A program made the position numbers and the translations under genes. The notes beneath the pieces were generated by a model. It was not told the origin of the DNA. It did not search any database and was given only the letters and a program-made list of their open reading frames with translations. A stretch of 64,000 nt of DNA from Pseudomonas alcaligenes (lineage in GTDB: Bacteria > Pseudomonadota > Gammaproteobacteria > Pseudomonadales > Pseudomonadaceae): the NCBI RefSeq assembly GCF_014490745.1, contig NZ_LZEU01000001.1, positions 3,065,501 through 3,129,500 of the forward strand, given 5' to 3'. This document shows, one piece after another, positions 16,194-27,089 of this stretch. How positions within the stretch are numbered: the first letter of the stretch is position 1; each line of letters begins with the position of its first letter.

Positions 16194-17132
16194 ATGCAGT
16201 TCAATCCACTCCAGCGCCCCCTCGTCATCCACTTCGGCAACCTGCTGGTCAGCGCCCTTGGCCTGCTTCTGCTGGGCCTGGCCGCCTGGCTACGCCCGGC
16301 GCTGATCGCCCCGCTGCTGTGGATTGCCATCCCGGTGTACCTCGGCGTACTGCTGCCGCGCTGGCTCGGTCGCGGCGAGCGCGTGCGCCGCGCCGCCGCT
16401 GCGCGCCAGGCCGATCAGGAAAAATGGGGCTTCGGCTGCCGCGAGCATGCCGGCCCCTGGCTCAACTTCATCGACCGCCCGCTGCTGCGCCACTGCCCGC
16501 AATTTGCCGGGCGCTACTTCTATGGCGAGTGGCTGCTGATCCATGACGGCCTGCTGATCATCAACCCCGGCCAGGCCGAGGTGGATCTGCCAGCCAGGCA
16601 GGTGCGCTACGACTTCCAGCGCCCGACCACCTACGCCTGGGACGGCTGCACGCCGAAGGTGCCGTTCTACTGGCTGGCGATCATCGGCATCCCCGACTGG
16701 TGGGAGAAGCGCCACCACGTGCTGCGCCTGGAAGGCGACCTGCTGTACCAGCAGGAGGTGTTCTGGCCCCTGGCCCACCCTGCCAGCCTGGTGCACGACG
16801 CGCTGTACCAGTACCTCAATGTCGCACCGGTGGCCAAGCACGAGGCCGACCTGCTGTTCTTCCACATGCTGCGCGAGGCCGGCATGGTCTGGCCGCTGGC
16901 TTTCGCCTACTACCTGGCGGTACGCCTGTTCGGCGCAACCGACGTGCGCCACGGCCGGCCGGCGAACACTGAGCTAGAGTGCCTGACACCCCTCCCGCAG
17001 CTCATAGGAACGCCTTCCCATGGACAGGGCCCGCAAGCACGACCTCATCGGCCTCAGCCTGATGGCGCTGGCCGCCCTCTGCGCCCTCGGCGCCCTGGCA
17101 CGCATCCTGTTCAGCCAGGCCGAGATTCTTGA
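16194..17132 (+). CDS. DUF1353-like predicted membrane-anchored protein with overlapping 3' end
   Basis: Encodes up to 312 residues. Two hydrophobic helices near residues 15-55 anchor it; the soluble part holds RYDFQRPTTYAWDGC, IGIPDWWEK and KHEADLLFFHMLREAG, matching the DUF1353 pattern of aromatic- and His-rich motifs. Function is unknown. The last 37 or so residues are simply an alternative frame of the next gene (overlap of 113 bp), rich in Pro/Arg/Gly, so the true family domain ends near residue 275 and a late stop has probably been lost. AGGGA lies four bases before the ATG. Confidence 0.75.
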   Translation: MQFNPLQRPLVIHFGNLLVSALGLLLLGLAAWLRPALIAPLLWIAIPVYLGVLLPRWLGRGERVRRAAAARQADQEKWGFGCREHAGPWLNFIDRPLLRHCPQFAGRYFYGEWLLIHDGLLIINPGQAEVDLPARQVRYDFQRPTTYAWDGCTPKVPFYWLAIIGIPDWWEKRHHVLRLEGDLLYQQEVFWPLAHPASLVHDALYQYLNVAPVAKHEADLLFFHMLREAGMVWPLAFAYYLAVRLFGATDVRHGRPANTELECLTPLPQLIGTPSHGQGPQARPHRPQPDGAGRPLRPRRPGTHPVQPGRDS

Positions 17133-17727
17133 GCGCATCGACCAGACCACCCTGCTCTACCTGGGCTGCGCCGGCGCCCTGCTGCTGCTCCGCGAGGCCA
17201 AGAGCTTTTCCCTGGGCGACCTCAAGGTCGAATTCGAACGGATCAAGGAAATCGCCGAGCAGGCCCGGCAGACCGCCGAAGTGGCCGAGGACGCCGCCCG
17301 CTATGGCCTGACGGCACCTGCTCCGGTGCACGAAGAGCTGGGCGTGGACGGCACGGAGATCGCCCCTGGCGAGGTGTCCAACGATCCCTGGAAGGGCCAG
17401 TTCGGCGGTCTGGCCGAAGCCGGCGGCCTGCGCCTGAGCGCCCGGGTCGAGCCTTTCGCCGGCTCCACCGAGTGGTTCCTGATCCACCTGCAACTGCGCG
17501 CCGCCTCACCCCGCCAGACCCTGCGCGGCCCGGTACGCTTCTACCTGCACCCGACCTTCGCCCGCAGCCAGCTGACCATCGACACTCCGCCCGAGGGCGT
17601 GATCGAACTGCGCCTGAAAGCCTGGGGTGCCTTCACCGTCGGCGTCCTGGTGCTGGAGGAAAACACCCGCCTGGAGCTGGATCTGGCTGAACTTGCCGAC
17701 GCGCCCGCGGTCTTCAAGAGCCGCTAG
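17020..17727 (+). CDS. Hypothetical membrane protein with coiled coil (235 aa)
   Basis: Two hydrophobic segments (about residues 9-30 and 42-57) are followed by a charged amphipathic stretch KVEFERIKEIAEQARQTAEV, a likely coiled coil, and a C-terminal beta-rich domain of about 130 residues with LSARVEPFAGSTEWFLIHLQ. That last part resembles the pYEATS-type beta sandwich seen next to signalling and envelope ATPases, which is a tentative reading. It overlaps the end of the DUF1353 gene and precedes the moxR gene by 144 bp on the same strand. Confidence 0.65.
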   Translation: MDRARKHDLIGLSLMALAALCALGALARILFSQAEILERIDQTTLLYLGCAGALLLLREAKSFSLGDLKVEFERIKEIAEQARQTAEVAEDAARYGLTAPAPVHEELGVDGTEIAPGEVSNDPWKGQFGGLAEAGGLRLSARVEPFAGSTEWFLIHLQLRAASPRQTLRGPVRFYLHPTFARSQLTIDTPPEGVIELRLKAWGAFTVGVLVLEENTRLELDLAELADAPAVFKSR

Positions 17728-17871
17728 GTTCTGCATGGCCCAGCACGCAAGTGCGCAGCGCCACCCAGTCCGTGCATGCAGCGTTAGTCCGCCGGCAGCC
17801 AATGCATTAAAGTAAGCGCCCCGATCGGGTGTGTTCGGCTCCCCGTCAGTCCCTTTCCAGGAAGTCTTTCG

Positions 17872-18831
<960 letters not shown>

Positions 18832-18856
18832 GCCGCCGTCCGACGAGCCCTTGTCC

Positions 18857-19797
<941 letters not shown>

Positions 19798-19801
<4 letters not shown>

Positions 19802-20295
19802 ACCCGCTCGATCAACTGCAACCGACCATCGCCCCGCCGCCCGTGTCCTGGTGGCCGCTGGCTCCCGGCTGGTGGGCGCTGCTGGTACTGGTGCCGCTGC
19901 TGCTCTGGGGCCTGTGGTACCTGCGCCGCTACCTGCCGCTGCGCCAGCGGGAACTGCAGCCGCTGGAGCAGCCGCTCGACCCGCTGCGCCTGGCCGCCCT
20001 GGCCGAACTGGCGCGCCTGGTGCGTCCCTACGACGGCCAGCATGCCGGCCCCTGGCTGCAGCAGCTCAATGCCCTACTCAAGCGCCTGGCCCGCGCCCAC
20101 TACCCGCAGGAGCACAGCCACATCCTCAGCGGCCGCGCCTGGCTGGCCTTCCTCGACAGCCGCTGCCCGGCCGCCGGCCTGACCCGCTGGATGATCCTGG
20201 TGGAAGGCACCTACCGCAGCCACTGCAGCCTCGACGACAAAGCGATCAATGGCCTCAACCAGGCCGTCGACACCTGGATCCGCAAGCATGTTTGA
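19798..20295 (+). CDS. DUF4381 domain-containing membrane protein
   Basis: A 165-residue protein with one transmembrane helix (about residues 24-42, GWWALLVLVPLLLWGLWYL) preceded by a Pro-rich leader and followed by an LLKRLARAHYPQE helical domain in the cytoplasm. It is the standard small membrane component between the DUF58 and first VWA genes in gammaproteobacterial Bat loci. Overlaps DUF58 by four bases and BatA by eight, so translation is coupled. Confidence 0.88.
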
Positions 20296-21307
20296 GTTCA
20301 CCTGGCCCTGGGTCTTCCTGCTCGCCCCCCTGCCCTGGCTGCTGCGCCTGCTGCTGCCGGCAGCAGACAGCGGCGAGGCAGCGCTCAAGGTCAGCTTCCT
20401 CAGCGAGCTGGAGGGCCTCAGCGGTCGTCGCGCCCGTGCCAACCTGCCGGCCTGGCGCCAGCAGGCACCGTTCGTGCTGCTGTGGCTGTTCCTGCTGCTG
20501 GCTGCCGCCCGCCCGGAATGGGTCGGCGAACCGCTGCCGCTGCCGGCCAGCGGCCGCGACCTGCTGCTGGCGGTGGATGTGTCCGGCTCCATGGACTACA
20601 GCGACATGCGCTGGCATGGCGAAGAAATCTCGCGCCTGGAACTGGTGAAGAAGCTGTTCGGCGACTTCATCGAGGATCGCCGCGGCGACCGTGTCGGCCT
20701 GATCCTGTTCGGCAGCCGCGCCTACCTGCAGTCGCCGCTGACCTTCGACCGCCACACCGTGCGGGTCTGGCTGGACGAAGCGCTGATCAACATCGCCGGG
20801 CCGCAGACCGCCATCGGCGACGCCATCGGCATGGCGGTCAAGCGCCTGCGCCAGCGCCCGGCCGACAGCCGCGTGCTGGTGCTGATCACCGACGGCGCCA
20901 GCAACGCCGGCGAGATCGAACCCAAGACCGCCGCGCGCCTGGCCGCCGAGGAACACGTGAAGATCTACACCATCGGCATCGGCACCGACCCGCAGCAGAG
21001 CGGCATCATGGGCATGCTCGGCCTCAACCCGGGCATCGACCTCGACGAGGCCAGCCTCAAGAACATCGCCGAGCAGACCGGCGGCAGCTACTTCCGCGCC
21101 CGCGACGCCCAGGAACTGCAGGCCATCGAAGCCACCCTCGACCAGCTGGAACCGGCCCTGCAGCAACCGACCCGTGCCCGCCCGGCGCTGGCGCTGTACT
21201 GCTGGCCGCTGGGCACGGCACTGCTGCTGAGCCTGCTGCTGATCGCCCGTGACCTGTGGCCACAGGCCCTGCCGCGCCTGCTCAGCCGACTCGGGAGGCG
21301 CGCCTGA
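20288..21307 (+). CDS. BatA-like von Willebrand factor A membrane protein
   Basis: A 339-residue protein with N-terminal transmembrane helices (about 8-24 and 60-75), a VWA domain with an intact metal-ion-dependent adhesion site DVSGS at 97-101 and the later TDG motif (LITDGASNAGE), and a C-terminal transmembrane helix near 311-330. The VWA domain faces the periplasm. In Bacteroides BatA supports oxygen tolerance; in Pseudomonas the set is uncharacterised. The ATG at 20288 overlaps the DUF4381 stop; a longer upstream reading frame is not used. Confidence 0.92.
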   Translation: MFEFTWPWVFLLAPLPWLLRLLLPAADSGEAALKVSFLSELEGLSGRRARANLPAWRQQAPFVLLWLFLLLAAARPEWVGEPLPLPASGRDLLLAVDVSGSMDYSDMRWHGEEISRLELVKKLFGDFIEDRRGDRVGLILFGSRAYLQSPLTFDRHTVRVWLDEALINIAGPQTAIGDAIGMAVKRLRQRPADSRVLVLITDGASNAGEIEPKTAARLAAEEHVKIYTIGIGTDPQQSGIMGMLGLNPGIDLDEASLKNIAEQTGGSYFRARDAQELQAIEATLDQLEPALQQPTRARPALALYCWPLGTALLLSLLLIARDLWPQALPRLLSRLGRRA

Positions 21308-23127
21308 TGGAGCTCGCCCAACTCTGGCCACACTGGCAACGCCCGTGGTGGCTGCTCCTGCTACCGCTGCTGGTCTGGCTGCTCTGGCAACTGTGGCACC
21401 GCGAGCGCCGCAGCGGGCGCTGGCAACTGCTGCTGCCGCCGGCCTTTCAGGCCGCCCTGCTGTCCGGCGGGCGGGCGCGCAACAACCACCTGCCGTGGAT
21501 CGCCCTCGGCCTGGCCTGGCTGCTGGCCGGCCTGGCCCTGCTCGGGCCGAGCTGGCAGCGCATCGAGCTGGCCAGCCAGAAACGCGCCGACCCGCTGGTG
21601 GTGCTGCTCGAACTGACCCCGGCGATGCTTGCCACCGACGCCTCGCCCAATCGCCTGGAGCAGGCCAAGCGCAAGCTGCTCGACCTGCTGCAGGCGCGCG
21701 ACGAAGCGCAGACCGCGATCATCGTCTATGCCGGCAGCGCCCACACCCTGGTGCCGCTGTCCGACGACCTGGGCACCGCGCGCAACCTGCTCGACGCCCT
21801 CAAGCCCTCGCTGATGCCCGAACCCGGCCGGCGCGCCGACCTGGCCGTGAGCAAGGCCCTGCAGCTGCTCGAACAGGGCGCCCAGGGCCAGGGCCGGCTG
21901 CTGCTGATCGGCAGCGAACTGGACGATAACGAACGCCGCGCCATCCGCACGGCCCTGGGCAACCACGGCGAGCGCCTGGCCATCCTCGGCATCGGCACGC
22001 CCCAGGGCGCGCCCATCCTCGGAGCCGACGGCAGCTTCCTCAAGGACAGCGCCGGCAGCATCCTCCTGCCGCGCCTGGACAGCAGCGGCCTCAAACGCTT
22101 CGCCGGCGAACTGGGCGGGCGCTACCGCCAGGCCCGCCCGGACGACCGCGACCTGCAGGGTCTGGGCCTGCTCGACGGCCCGCAGAGCCTGCGCGAGGAT
22201 GGCGAGCCGACCCAGCTGGCAGCCTGGGCCGACCAGGGCCACTGGCTGCTGCTGCCGCTGCTGCTGCTCGCCGCCTGCGCCGGCCGCCGCGGCTGGCTGT
22301 TCTGCCTGCCGCTGCTGCTGGCCCTGCCGCAGCCGAGCCAGGCCTTCGAGCTGCGCGACCTGTGGCTGCGCCCGGATCAGCAGGGCCAGCGCCTGCTGCA
22401 AGCCCAGCAGCCGAAAGAGGCTGCCGCACGCTTCAGCGATCCGCGCTGGCAGGGTGAGGCGCTGTACCGCGCCGGCGACTACAGCGCAGCAGCCGAACGT
22501 TTCGCCCAGGGCGACAGCGCCGCCGACCACTACAACCGCGGCAATGCCCTGGCCAAGAGCAACGAGCTGGCCGCCGCCCTCGACGCCTACGAGCAGGCCC
22601 TTGAGCGTCAGCCCGACCTGCAGCCGGCGCTGCGCAACAAGGCGCTGGTGGAGCAGTTGCTGCAGCAGCAGAAACAGCAGCAGGCCAACCAGCCACAGCA
22701 GTCCGAACAACAGGGACAACAAGGGCAACAAGGGCAACAAGGGCAACAAGGCCAGCAGGATCAGCAGCAGAACGCCGGCGGCCAGGCGCAGAACGATGCC
22801 CAGGGCAATCCGCAGCAGCAGTCCACCACGCAGCAGGCCACTACCCAGCCAGGCGACCACAGCGCCGCCAGTGAGCAGGCCCAGGCCGGCCAGGATGCCA
22901 CGGCGCAGAACAGCAGCGGCGAAGCGCAGGCCGACAAGCCCGCCGACGCCAGCCAGGGCAGCGCGCAAGGCCAGGCCCAGGCGGCCCAGGCCAGCGCCCG
23001 GCCGCTCGGCGACGAGCAGCGCGACGCCCTGGAACAATGGCTGCGGCAGATCCCCGACGACCCGGGCGAGCTGCTGCGGCGCAAATTCCTCTACGAACAG
23101 AAACAGCGCCAGGAACAGTCCCGATGA
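21307..23127 (+). CDS. BatB/BatC-like VWA and TPR fusion protein
   Basis: A 606-residue protein: transmembrane helices near 14-30 and 62-80, a VWA domain whose metal site is degenerate (ELTPA at 102-106 instead of DxSxS), another membrane pair near 310-345, TPR-like repeats (ALYRAGDYSAAAERFAQG, NALAKSNELAAALDAYEQAL), and a long Gln-rich tail of about 100 residues with GQQ repeats before a C-terminal LRQIPDDPGELLRRKF motif. It thus fuses what are BatB and BatC elsewhere. The start ATG shares one base with the BatA stop. The degenerate site suggests a structural role. Confidence 0.9.
   Translation: MELAQLWPHWQRPWWLLLLPLLVWLLWQLWHRERRSGRWQLLLPPAFQAALLSGGRARNNHLPWIALGLAWLLAGLALLGPSWQRIELASQKRADPLVVLLELTPAMLATDASPNRLEQAKRKLLDLLQARDEAQTAIIVYAGSAHTLVPLSDDLGTARNLLDALKPSLMPEPGRRADLAVSKALQLLEQGAQGQGRLLLIGSELDDNERRAIRTALGNHGERLAILGIGTPQGAPILGADGSFLKDSAGSILLPRLDSSGLKRFAGELGGRYRQARPDDRDLQGLGLLDGPQSLREDGEPTQLAAWADQGHWLLLPLLLLAACAGRRGWLFCLPLLLALPQPSQAFELRDLWLRPDQQGQRLLQAQQPKEAAARFSDPRWQGEALYRAGDYSAAAERFAQGDSAADHYNRGNALAKSNELAAALDAYEQALERQPDLQPALRNKALVEQLLQQQKQQQANQPQQSEQQGQQGQQGQQGQQGQQDQQQNAGGQAQNDAQGNPQQQSTTQQATTQPGDHSAASEQAQAGQDATAQNSSGEAQADKPADASQGSAQGQAQAAQASARPLGDEQRDALEQWLRQIPDDPGELLRRKFLYEQKQRQEQSR
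22713..22752 (+). repeat. 9-bp tandem repeat (GQQ-encoding)
   Basis: Four-plus copies of GGGCAACAA with little variation, encoding Gly-Gln-Gln repeats in the linker of the BatB/C-like protein. Near identity between units suggests recent slippage expansion. Confidence 0.8.
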
Positions 23128-24761
23128 GCCGTCTGCTTTGCGCCCTCCTCTTCTGCCTGCTGAGCCTGCAGACCAGCGCCGCCAGTCTGTCCGCCACCGT
23201 GGATCGCGCCCGCCTGAGCGAAGGGGAAAGCCTCGACCTGATCCTCGAATCGGACGACGCCACCCTGTTCGGCAAGCCGGATCTGGCGCCCCTCGACCAG
23301 CAGTTCGAGGTGCTCAGCACCCGCCAGGAAAACAACCTCTCCACCGTCGCCGGCAAGGTGCAGTCCAGCACCCGCTGGATCATTACCCTGCTGCCCCGGC
23401 AGACCGGCTTCGTGGTGATCCCGCCGCTCAAGCTCGGTGATGCCAGCAGCCAGTCGATCACCCTGCAGGTGCTCAAGGGCGGCAGCGCCGATGCCAACGG
23501 CACGCTGGCGCCGATCTTCATCGACGCCAGCCTGGATCAGGACGCCGTCTACGTGCAGGCCCAGGTGGTGCTGACCCTGCGCATCTTCCACTCGGTGTCG
23601 CTGTTCGACGACAGCAGCCTGACCCAGCTCAGCATCCCCGATGCCCGGGTCGAGCAGCTCGGCGAGCCGCGGGTCTACGAGAAGACCATCAACGATGTAC
23701 GCCACGGCGTGATCGAGGTGCGCTACGCGATCTTCCCGCAGAAGAGCGGCGAGCTGACCATCCCCTCCCAGGTGTTCAGCGCCACCCCGGTCGAGCGCGG
23801 CGCAACCGATGACTACAACCCGTTCGGCCCGCGCCCCGGTCGCCTGACCCGGGTCAAGTCGCCGCAGATTCCGCTGACGGTCAAGCCCAAGCCGGCCGAC
23901 TACCCGGCCGACGCGCCCTGGCTGCCGGCCCGCGCCCTGAGCCTGAGCGAGGCCTGGAGCCCGGAGCCGGACAAGGCCAGCGTCGGCGACTCGCTGACCC
24001 GCAACATCATGCTGCGCGTCGAGGGTCTGTCCAGCGCCCAGCTGCCGCCACTGCCAGCCAGCCAAGCCCAAGGCCTGCGGCGCTATCCGGATCAACCGCA
24101 GCTGCACAACGAGAGCGGCGAGCGCGGCCTGATCGGCAGCCGCGAAGAACACGAGGCCCTGGTGCCGAGCCAGAGCGGGCGCATCGAACTGCCGGAACTG
24201 CAGGTGGTGTGGTGGAACACCCGCGAGGATCGCCTGGAGCACAGCAGCCTGCCGGCCCGTACCCTGGAGGTGGCGAGCAATCCGGTGCTGGACGCCGAGG
24301 CCCCGGTGGACAGCCCGGTAGCGGCCCACGCCGGCGACGCCCCGCTGCTGTGGCCCTGGCAGCTGGCCACCGCGCTGCTGGCGCTGACCACCCTGCTCGG
24401 CTTCGGCCTGTGGTGGCGTGCGCGCCGCCAGCCGGCGATTCTGCCCAGCGCGCAGACCGGCCCCAGCCCACGCACCCTGCTCGACGACCTCAAGCGCGCC
24501 TGTCAGGCCAACGACAGCCAGGCCACCCGCCAGGCCCTGGATGCCTGGGCGCGCCAGCAACCGGAAACCCTGGCTGACATGGCCGCGCGCTTCGTGCCGC
24601 TGTCCGATGCCCTGGATGGCCTCAATGGCGCGCTCTACAGCGAGACGGGCCAGCACTGGCAAGGTGAAGGCCTGTGGAAAGCCATCCGCAGCCTGCCCGC
24701 CCTGGAAGCCGCGGCTGGCCCCCAGGAAACCAGCCCGCTACCGCCGCTGTACCCACGCTGA
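23124..24761 (+). CDS. BatD-like oxygen tolerance protein
   Basis: A 545-residue exported membrane protein: signal sequence to about residue 20 (LLCALLFCLLSLQTSAAS), several immunoglobulin-like beta domains starting SATVDRARLSEGESLDLIL, one transmembrane helix near 405-425 (WQLATALLALTTLLGFGLWW) and a cytoplasmic helical tail. This is the BatD layout, with the large part in the periplasm. It overlaps the preceding stop (ATGA) and ends the core Bat operon. Function by analogy: assembly or stress protection with MoxR and VWA proteins. Confidence 0.9.
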   Translation: MSRLLCALLFCLLSLQTSAASLSATVDRARLSEGESLDLILESDDATLFGKPDLAPLDQQFEVLSTRQENNLSTVAGKVQSSTRWIITLLPRQTGFVVIPPLKLGDASSQSITLQVLKGGSADANGTLAPIFIDASLDQDAVYVQAQVVLTLRIFHSVSLFDDSSLTQLSIPDARVEQLGEPRVYEKTINDVRHGVIEVRYAIFPQKSGELTIPSQVFSATPVERGATDDYNPFGPRPGRLTRVKSPQIPLTVKPKPADYPADAPWLPARALSLSEAWSPEPDKASVGDSLTRNIMLRVEGLSSAQLPPLPASQAQGLRRYPDQPQLHNESGERGLIGSREEHEALVPSQSGRIELPELQVVWWNTREDRLEHSSLPARTLEVASNPVLDAEAPVDSPVAAHAGDAPLLWPWQLATALLALTTLLGFGLWWRARRQPAILPSAQTGPSPRTLLDDLKRACQANDSQATRQALDAWARQQPETLADMAARFVPLSDALDGLNGALYSETGQHWQGEGLWKAIRSLPALEAAAGPQETSPLPPLYPR

Positions 24762-24784
24762 CCCGCATTCCAAGGATGGAACAC

Positions 24785-25399
24785 ATGACCCTCAAGGAAG
24801 AACTGGCCGCTTTCTACCGCCGCCTCGGCTTCAGCGACAGCGCCGACAAGGCCTGCACGGTGCCGGTGTATACCGGCTGCCTGCTGGTGCCGCTGCCGAA
24901 TATCGAGACCCGCCACCGCTACCTCAAGTACCACGACCTGCATCACCTGGTGACCGGCTACAGCACCGGACGCATCGGCGAAGGCGAGGTCAGCGCCTGG
25001 GAACTGGGCACCGGCTCGATGCTCAACTCGCCCCTGCTCGGCACTATGAACCTGATCGCCCTGTCCACCGGTCTGTTTCTCGAACCCCGGCGTATGTGGC
25101 GCGCCTTCCAGCGCGGCTGGCAGAGCCGCAATCTGTATCCGCTGGCGCGCCGCCAGCAGATCGACGGTGACCACTGGCCCGATCTGGCAGCCTTGCGCCA
25201 GAGCCTGCTGGACAACCGCGCCAATCCCTTGCCAGTGGCCTTGCGCGCCGTGGAGTTCGCCGGCTACGCCGGCGTGGCGCTGCTGATCCACGCCGTTATC
25301 GCCATTCCCGCCGTATGCGCCCGCCTGATCACCGATATCGGCCTGGGCTACAGCTTTTTCCAGGCGGTGAAACCGCGCAAACGCAGCGACCTGTACTGA
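24785..25399 (+). CDS. Coq4-like ubiquinone biosynthesis-type protein
   Basis: A 204-residue protein carrying the exact Coq4 zinc-ligand signature HDxxH-x11-E: His50, Asp51, His54 and Glu66. Coq4 binds a lipid and zinc and takes part in ubiquinone ring modification in alphaproteobacteria and mitochondria. The start with AAGGA eight bases upstream was chosen over an ATG three codons earlier that overlaps that site. It is 23 bp after batD, so it looks like the last gene of the Bat operon. Coq4 members are uncommon in gammaproteobacteria that already have UbiIHF hydroxylases, so its role here is uncertain. Confidence 0.8.
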   Translation: MTLKEELAAFYRRLGFSDSADKACTVPVYTGCLLVPLPNIETRHRYLKYHDLHHLVTGYSTGRIGEGEVSAWELGTGSMLNSPLLGTMNLIALSTGLFLEPRRMWRAFQRGWQSRNLYPLARRQQIDGDHWPDLAALRQSLLDNRANPLPVALRAVEFAGYAGVALLIHAVIAIPAVCARLITDIGLGYSFFQAVKPRKRSDLY

Positions 25400-25416
25400 C
25401 CTTCGAGGAGCCATTG

Positions 25417-25782
25417 ATGGGCAATCTGACCACCACCGAAATCAAGGCATTCGTGCCGGCCAAGGACTTCGAGCGTTCCAAGGCCTTCTACCAGGAGCTG
25501 GGCTTTCGCATGGCCTCGGAAGGCGGCGGCGTGGCCTATTTCCACCACGGCCGCAGCAGCTTTCTGCTGCAGGACCTCTACGTGGCAGAGCTGGCCGACA
25601 ACCTGATGATGCACCTGCTGGTGGAAGACGTGGCCGCCTGGTGGCAGCAGGTGCAGGACTCGGGCGTGGTCGAGCGCTACGGCGTGCGCCTGCACCCGCT
25701 GCAGGATCAGCCCTGGGGCATGCGCGACTTCGTGCTGCTCGATCCGTCCGGGGTGTTGTGGCGCATTGGCCAAAACATTTAA
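25417..25782 (+). CDS. VOC / glyoxalase-fold protein
   Basis: A 121-residue single vicinal-oxygen-chelate domain with FVPAKDFERSKAFYQELGF and a C-terminal RDFVLLDPSGVLWRIGQ, typical of the bleomycin-resistance/dioxygenase superfamily. AGGAG lies eight bases before the ATG. The metal-site His that opens many family members is replaced here (EIKAFVPAKD), so the metal dependence is unclear. It follows the Coq4-like gene by 17 bp and ends only 12 bp before the convergent DUF1285 gene. Confidence 0.85.
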   Translation: MGNLTTTEIKAFVPAKDFERSKAFYQELGFRMASEGGGVAYFHHGRSSFLLQDLYVAELADNLMMHLLVEDVAAWWQQVQDSGVVERYGVRLHPLQDQPWGMRDFVLLDPSGVLWRIGQNI

Positions 25783-25794
25783 GCCGAGCGCGGG

Positions 25795-26364
25795 TTACTC
25801 CGGCAGCGGCCCAATCGGGAAGAAGGTGCCGCCGCTCCACACGCCCAGCCAGGTCTGGCCATCGATCTCGCGGGGTACCGCCAGCTCCACCAGCTGATAG
25901 AACACATTGCGGTGCACCAGGGCTTCCAGGTTGCGCCGCACATGCAGGTAGGGCGACGGCTCCTGGGTCACGGGATCCAGCTCCACCCGCAGCGGATGCT
26001 CGGCACCCGCCTCGACCTCTTCCTCGACATTGGTGGTGAAGCGCAGCAGCTGCGCCTCGCCCTCGCCGCTCACCTGCAGGGTCACGGCGACGAAGGGCGC
26101 GTCGTCGACGGTGATGCCGACCTTCTCCACCGGCGTGATCAGGAAATACTTGTCGTCGTCGCGGCGGATGATGGTGGAGAACAGCTTGACCATCGGCTTG
26201 CGCCCGATCGGCGTCCCCAGGTAGTACCAGGTGCCGTCACGGGCGATGCGCATATCGATGTCGCCGCAGAAATCCGGATTCCACAGGTGCACCGGCGGCA
26301 GGCCCTTGCCTTCGCCCTTGGGAATTTGCGCCAGCAGGTCGCCGGCCTTGCCCGGATCGGTCAT
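25795..26364 (-). CDS. DUF1285 domain-containing protein
   Basis: A 189-residue cytoplasmic protein matching the DUF1285 family: LPPVHLWNPDFCGDIDMRI near the N-terminus, WYYLGTPIGRKPMVKLFSTI, the ITPVEKVGI strand and ending GQTWLGVWSGGTFFPIG. Function is unknown. It is followed on the other strand by the VOC gene and preceded by the DUF4823 lipoprotein gene on the same strand, 47 bp away. Confidence 0.88.
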   Translation of the reverse strand: MTDPGKAGDLLAQIPKGEGKGLPPVHLWNPDFCGDIDMRIARDGTWYYLGTPIGRKPMVKLFSTIIRRDDDKYFLITPVEKVGITVDDAPFVAVTLQVSGEGEAQLLRFTTNVEEEVEAGAEHPLRVELDPVTQEPSPYLHVRRNLEALVHRNVFYQLVELAVPREIDGQTWLGVWSGGTFFPIGPLPE

Positions 26365-26411
26365 CGTCTGTTTCCTTGTTCGACAAGGTCGCTAGTATGC
26401 CGCAAGCCGGC

Positions 26412-27017
26412 CTAGCGGTCGCTGACCCCGATCAGGCTGCGGGCGTACTGTTCGAAGGCTGGACGCAGCAGATCCTGGGGCTTGGTGTCGTACAACGTCA
26501 GAAAACCGCCACGGTTGCGGATGCGTGCGGTGTCCACCAGGTAGCGGGTGTTGGTTTCGATCAGCATCAGCTGGATCACGCTGGAGTCCACCCCCAGGCG
26601 ATCCAGCGCCTCCTGATCCTCCCACTCCTCTTCGGTGCCGATACGGTCGTCGGCGGCAGCGAAACGGGTGTACAGCAGATAATGGGCGCCGGCGGTGCGC
26701 GCCTCGTTCAGCGCTTCCTCCAGACCTTGCGGCTGGGCCGCGCGGCGCACCAGCGGAAAGTACTCGACGAAGGCGTCGAAGGCCTGCTCAGCCACCACGT
26801 TGGGCCGTGGATGGGCATCGCCGGGCGGGGTGTAGTGGGCCTGGGAGATGAACACGAAGGAATCCGCCTGCAGCCGCCAGGAGCTGGCGCGACGGGTGTC
26901 GCTGTGATCGAGCACGCCGGCATCGCGCAGATGATATTCGGTGCCGGCCGCCATATCGCTGACCTTCATGCAGCCGCCGAGCGCCATCAGGCTCAGCAGC
27001 AGAATCACGCTACGCAT
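26412..27017 (-). CDS. DUF4823 lipoprotein
   Basis: A 201-residue outer-membrane-type lipoprotein: signal sequence MRSVILLLSLMALGG with lipobox cysteine at residue 16, followed by Met-Lys, which avoids the inner-membrane retention signal. The body has GTEYHLRDAGVLDHSDTRR and RTAGAHYLLYTRFAAADDR, matching DUF4823. GGGAGGAA precedes this ATG by a few bases; a longer reading frame upstream lacks such a site. Function unknown. Confidence 0.85.
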   Translation of the reverse strand: MRSVILLLSLMALGGCMKVSDMAAGTEYHLRDAGVLDHSDTRRASSWRLQADSFVFISQAHYTPPGDAHPRPNVVAEQAFDAFVEYFPLVRRAAQPQGLEEALNEARTAGAHYLLYTRFAAADDRIGTEEEWEDQEALDRLGVDSSVIQLMLIETNTRYLVDTARIRNRGGFLTLYDTKPQDLLRPAFEQYARSLIGVSDR

Positions 27018-27089
27018 CGCAGTTCCTCCCAGGCCGGTGACGGAAATCCGGCGGATAGAGAGACATAGCAGCTTCCGCGCCAACCTGAG

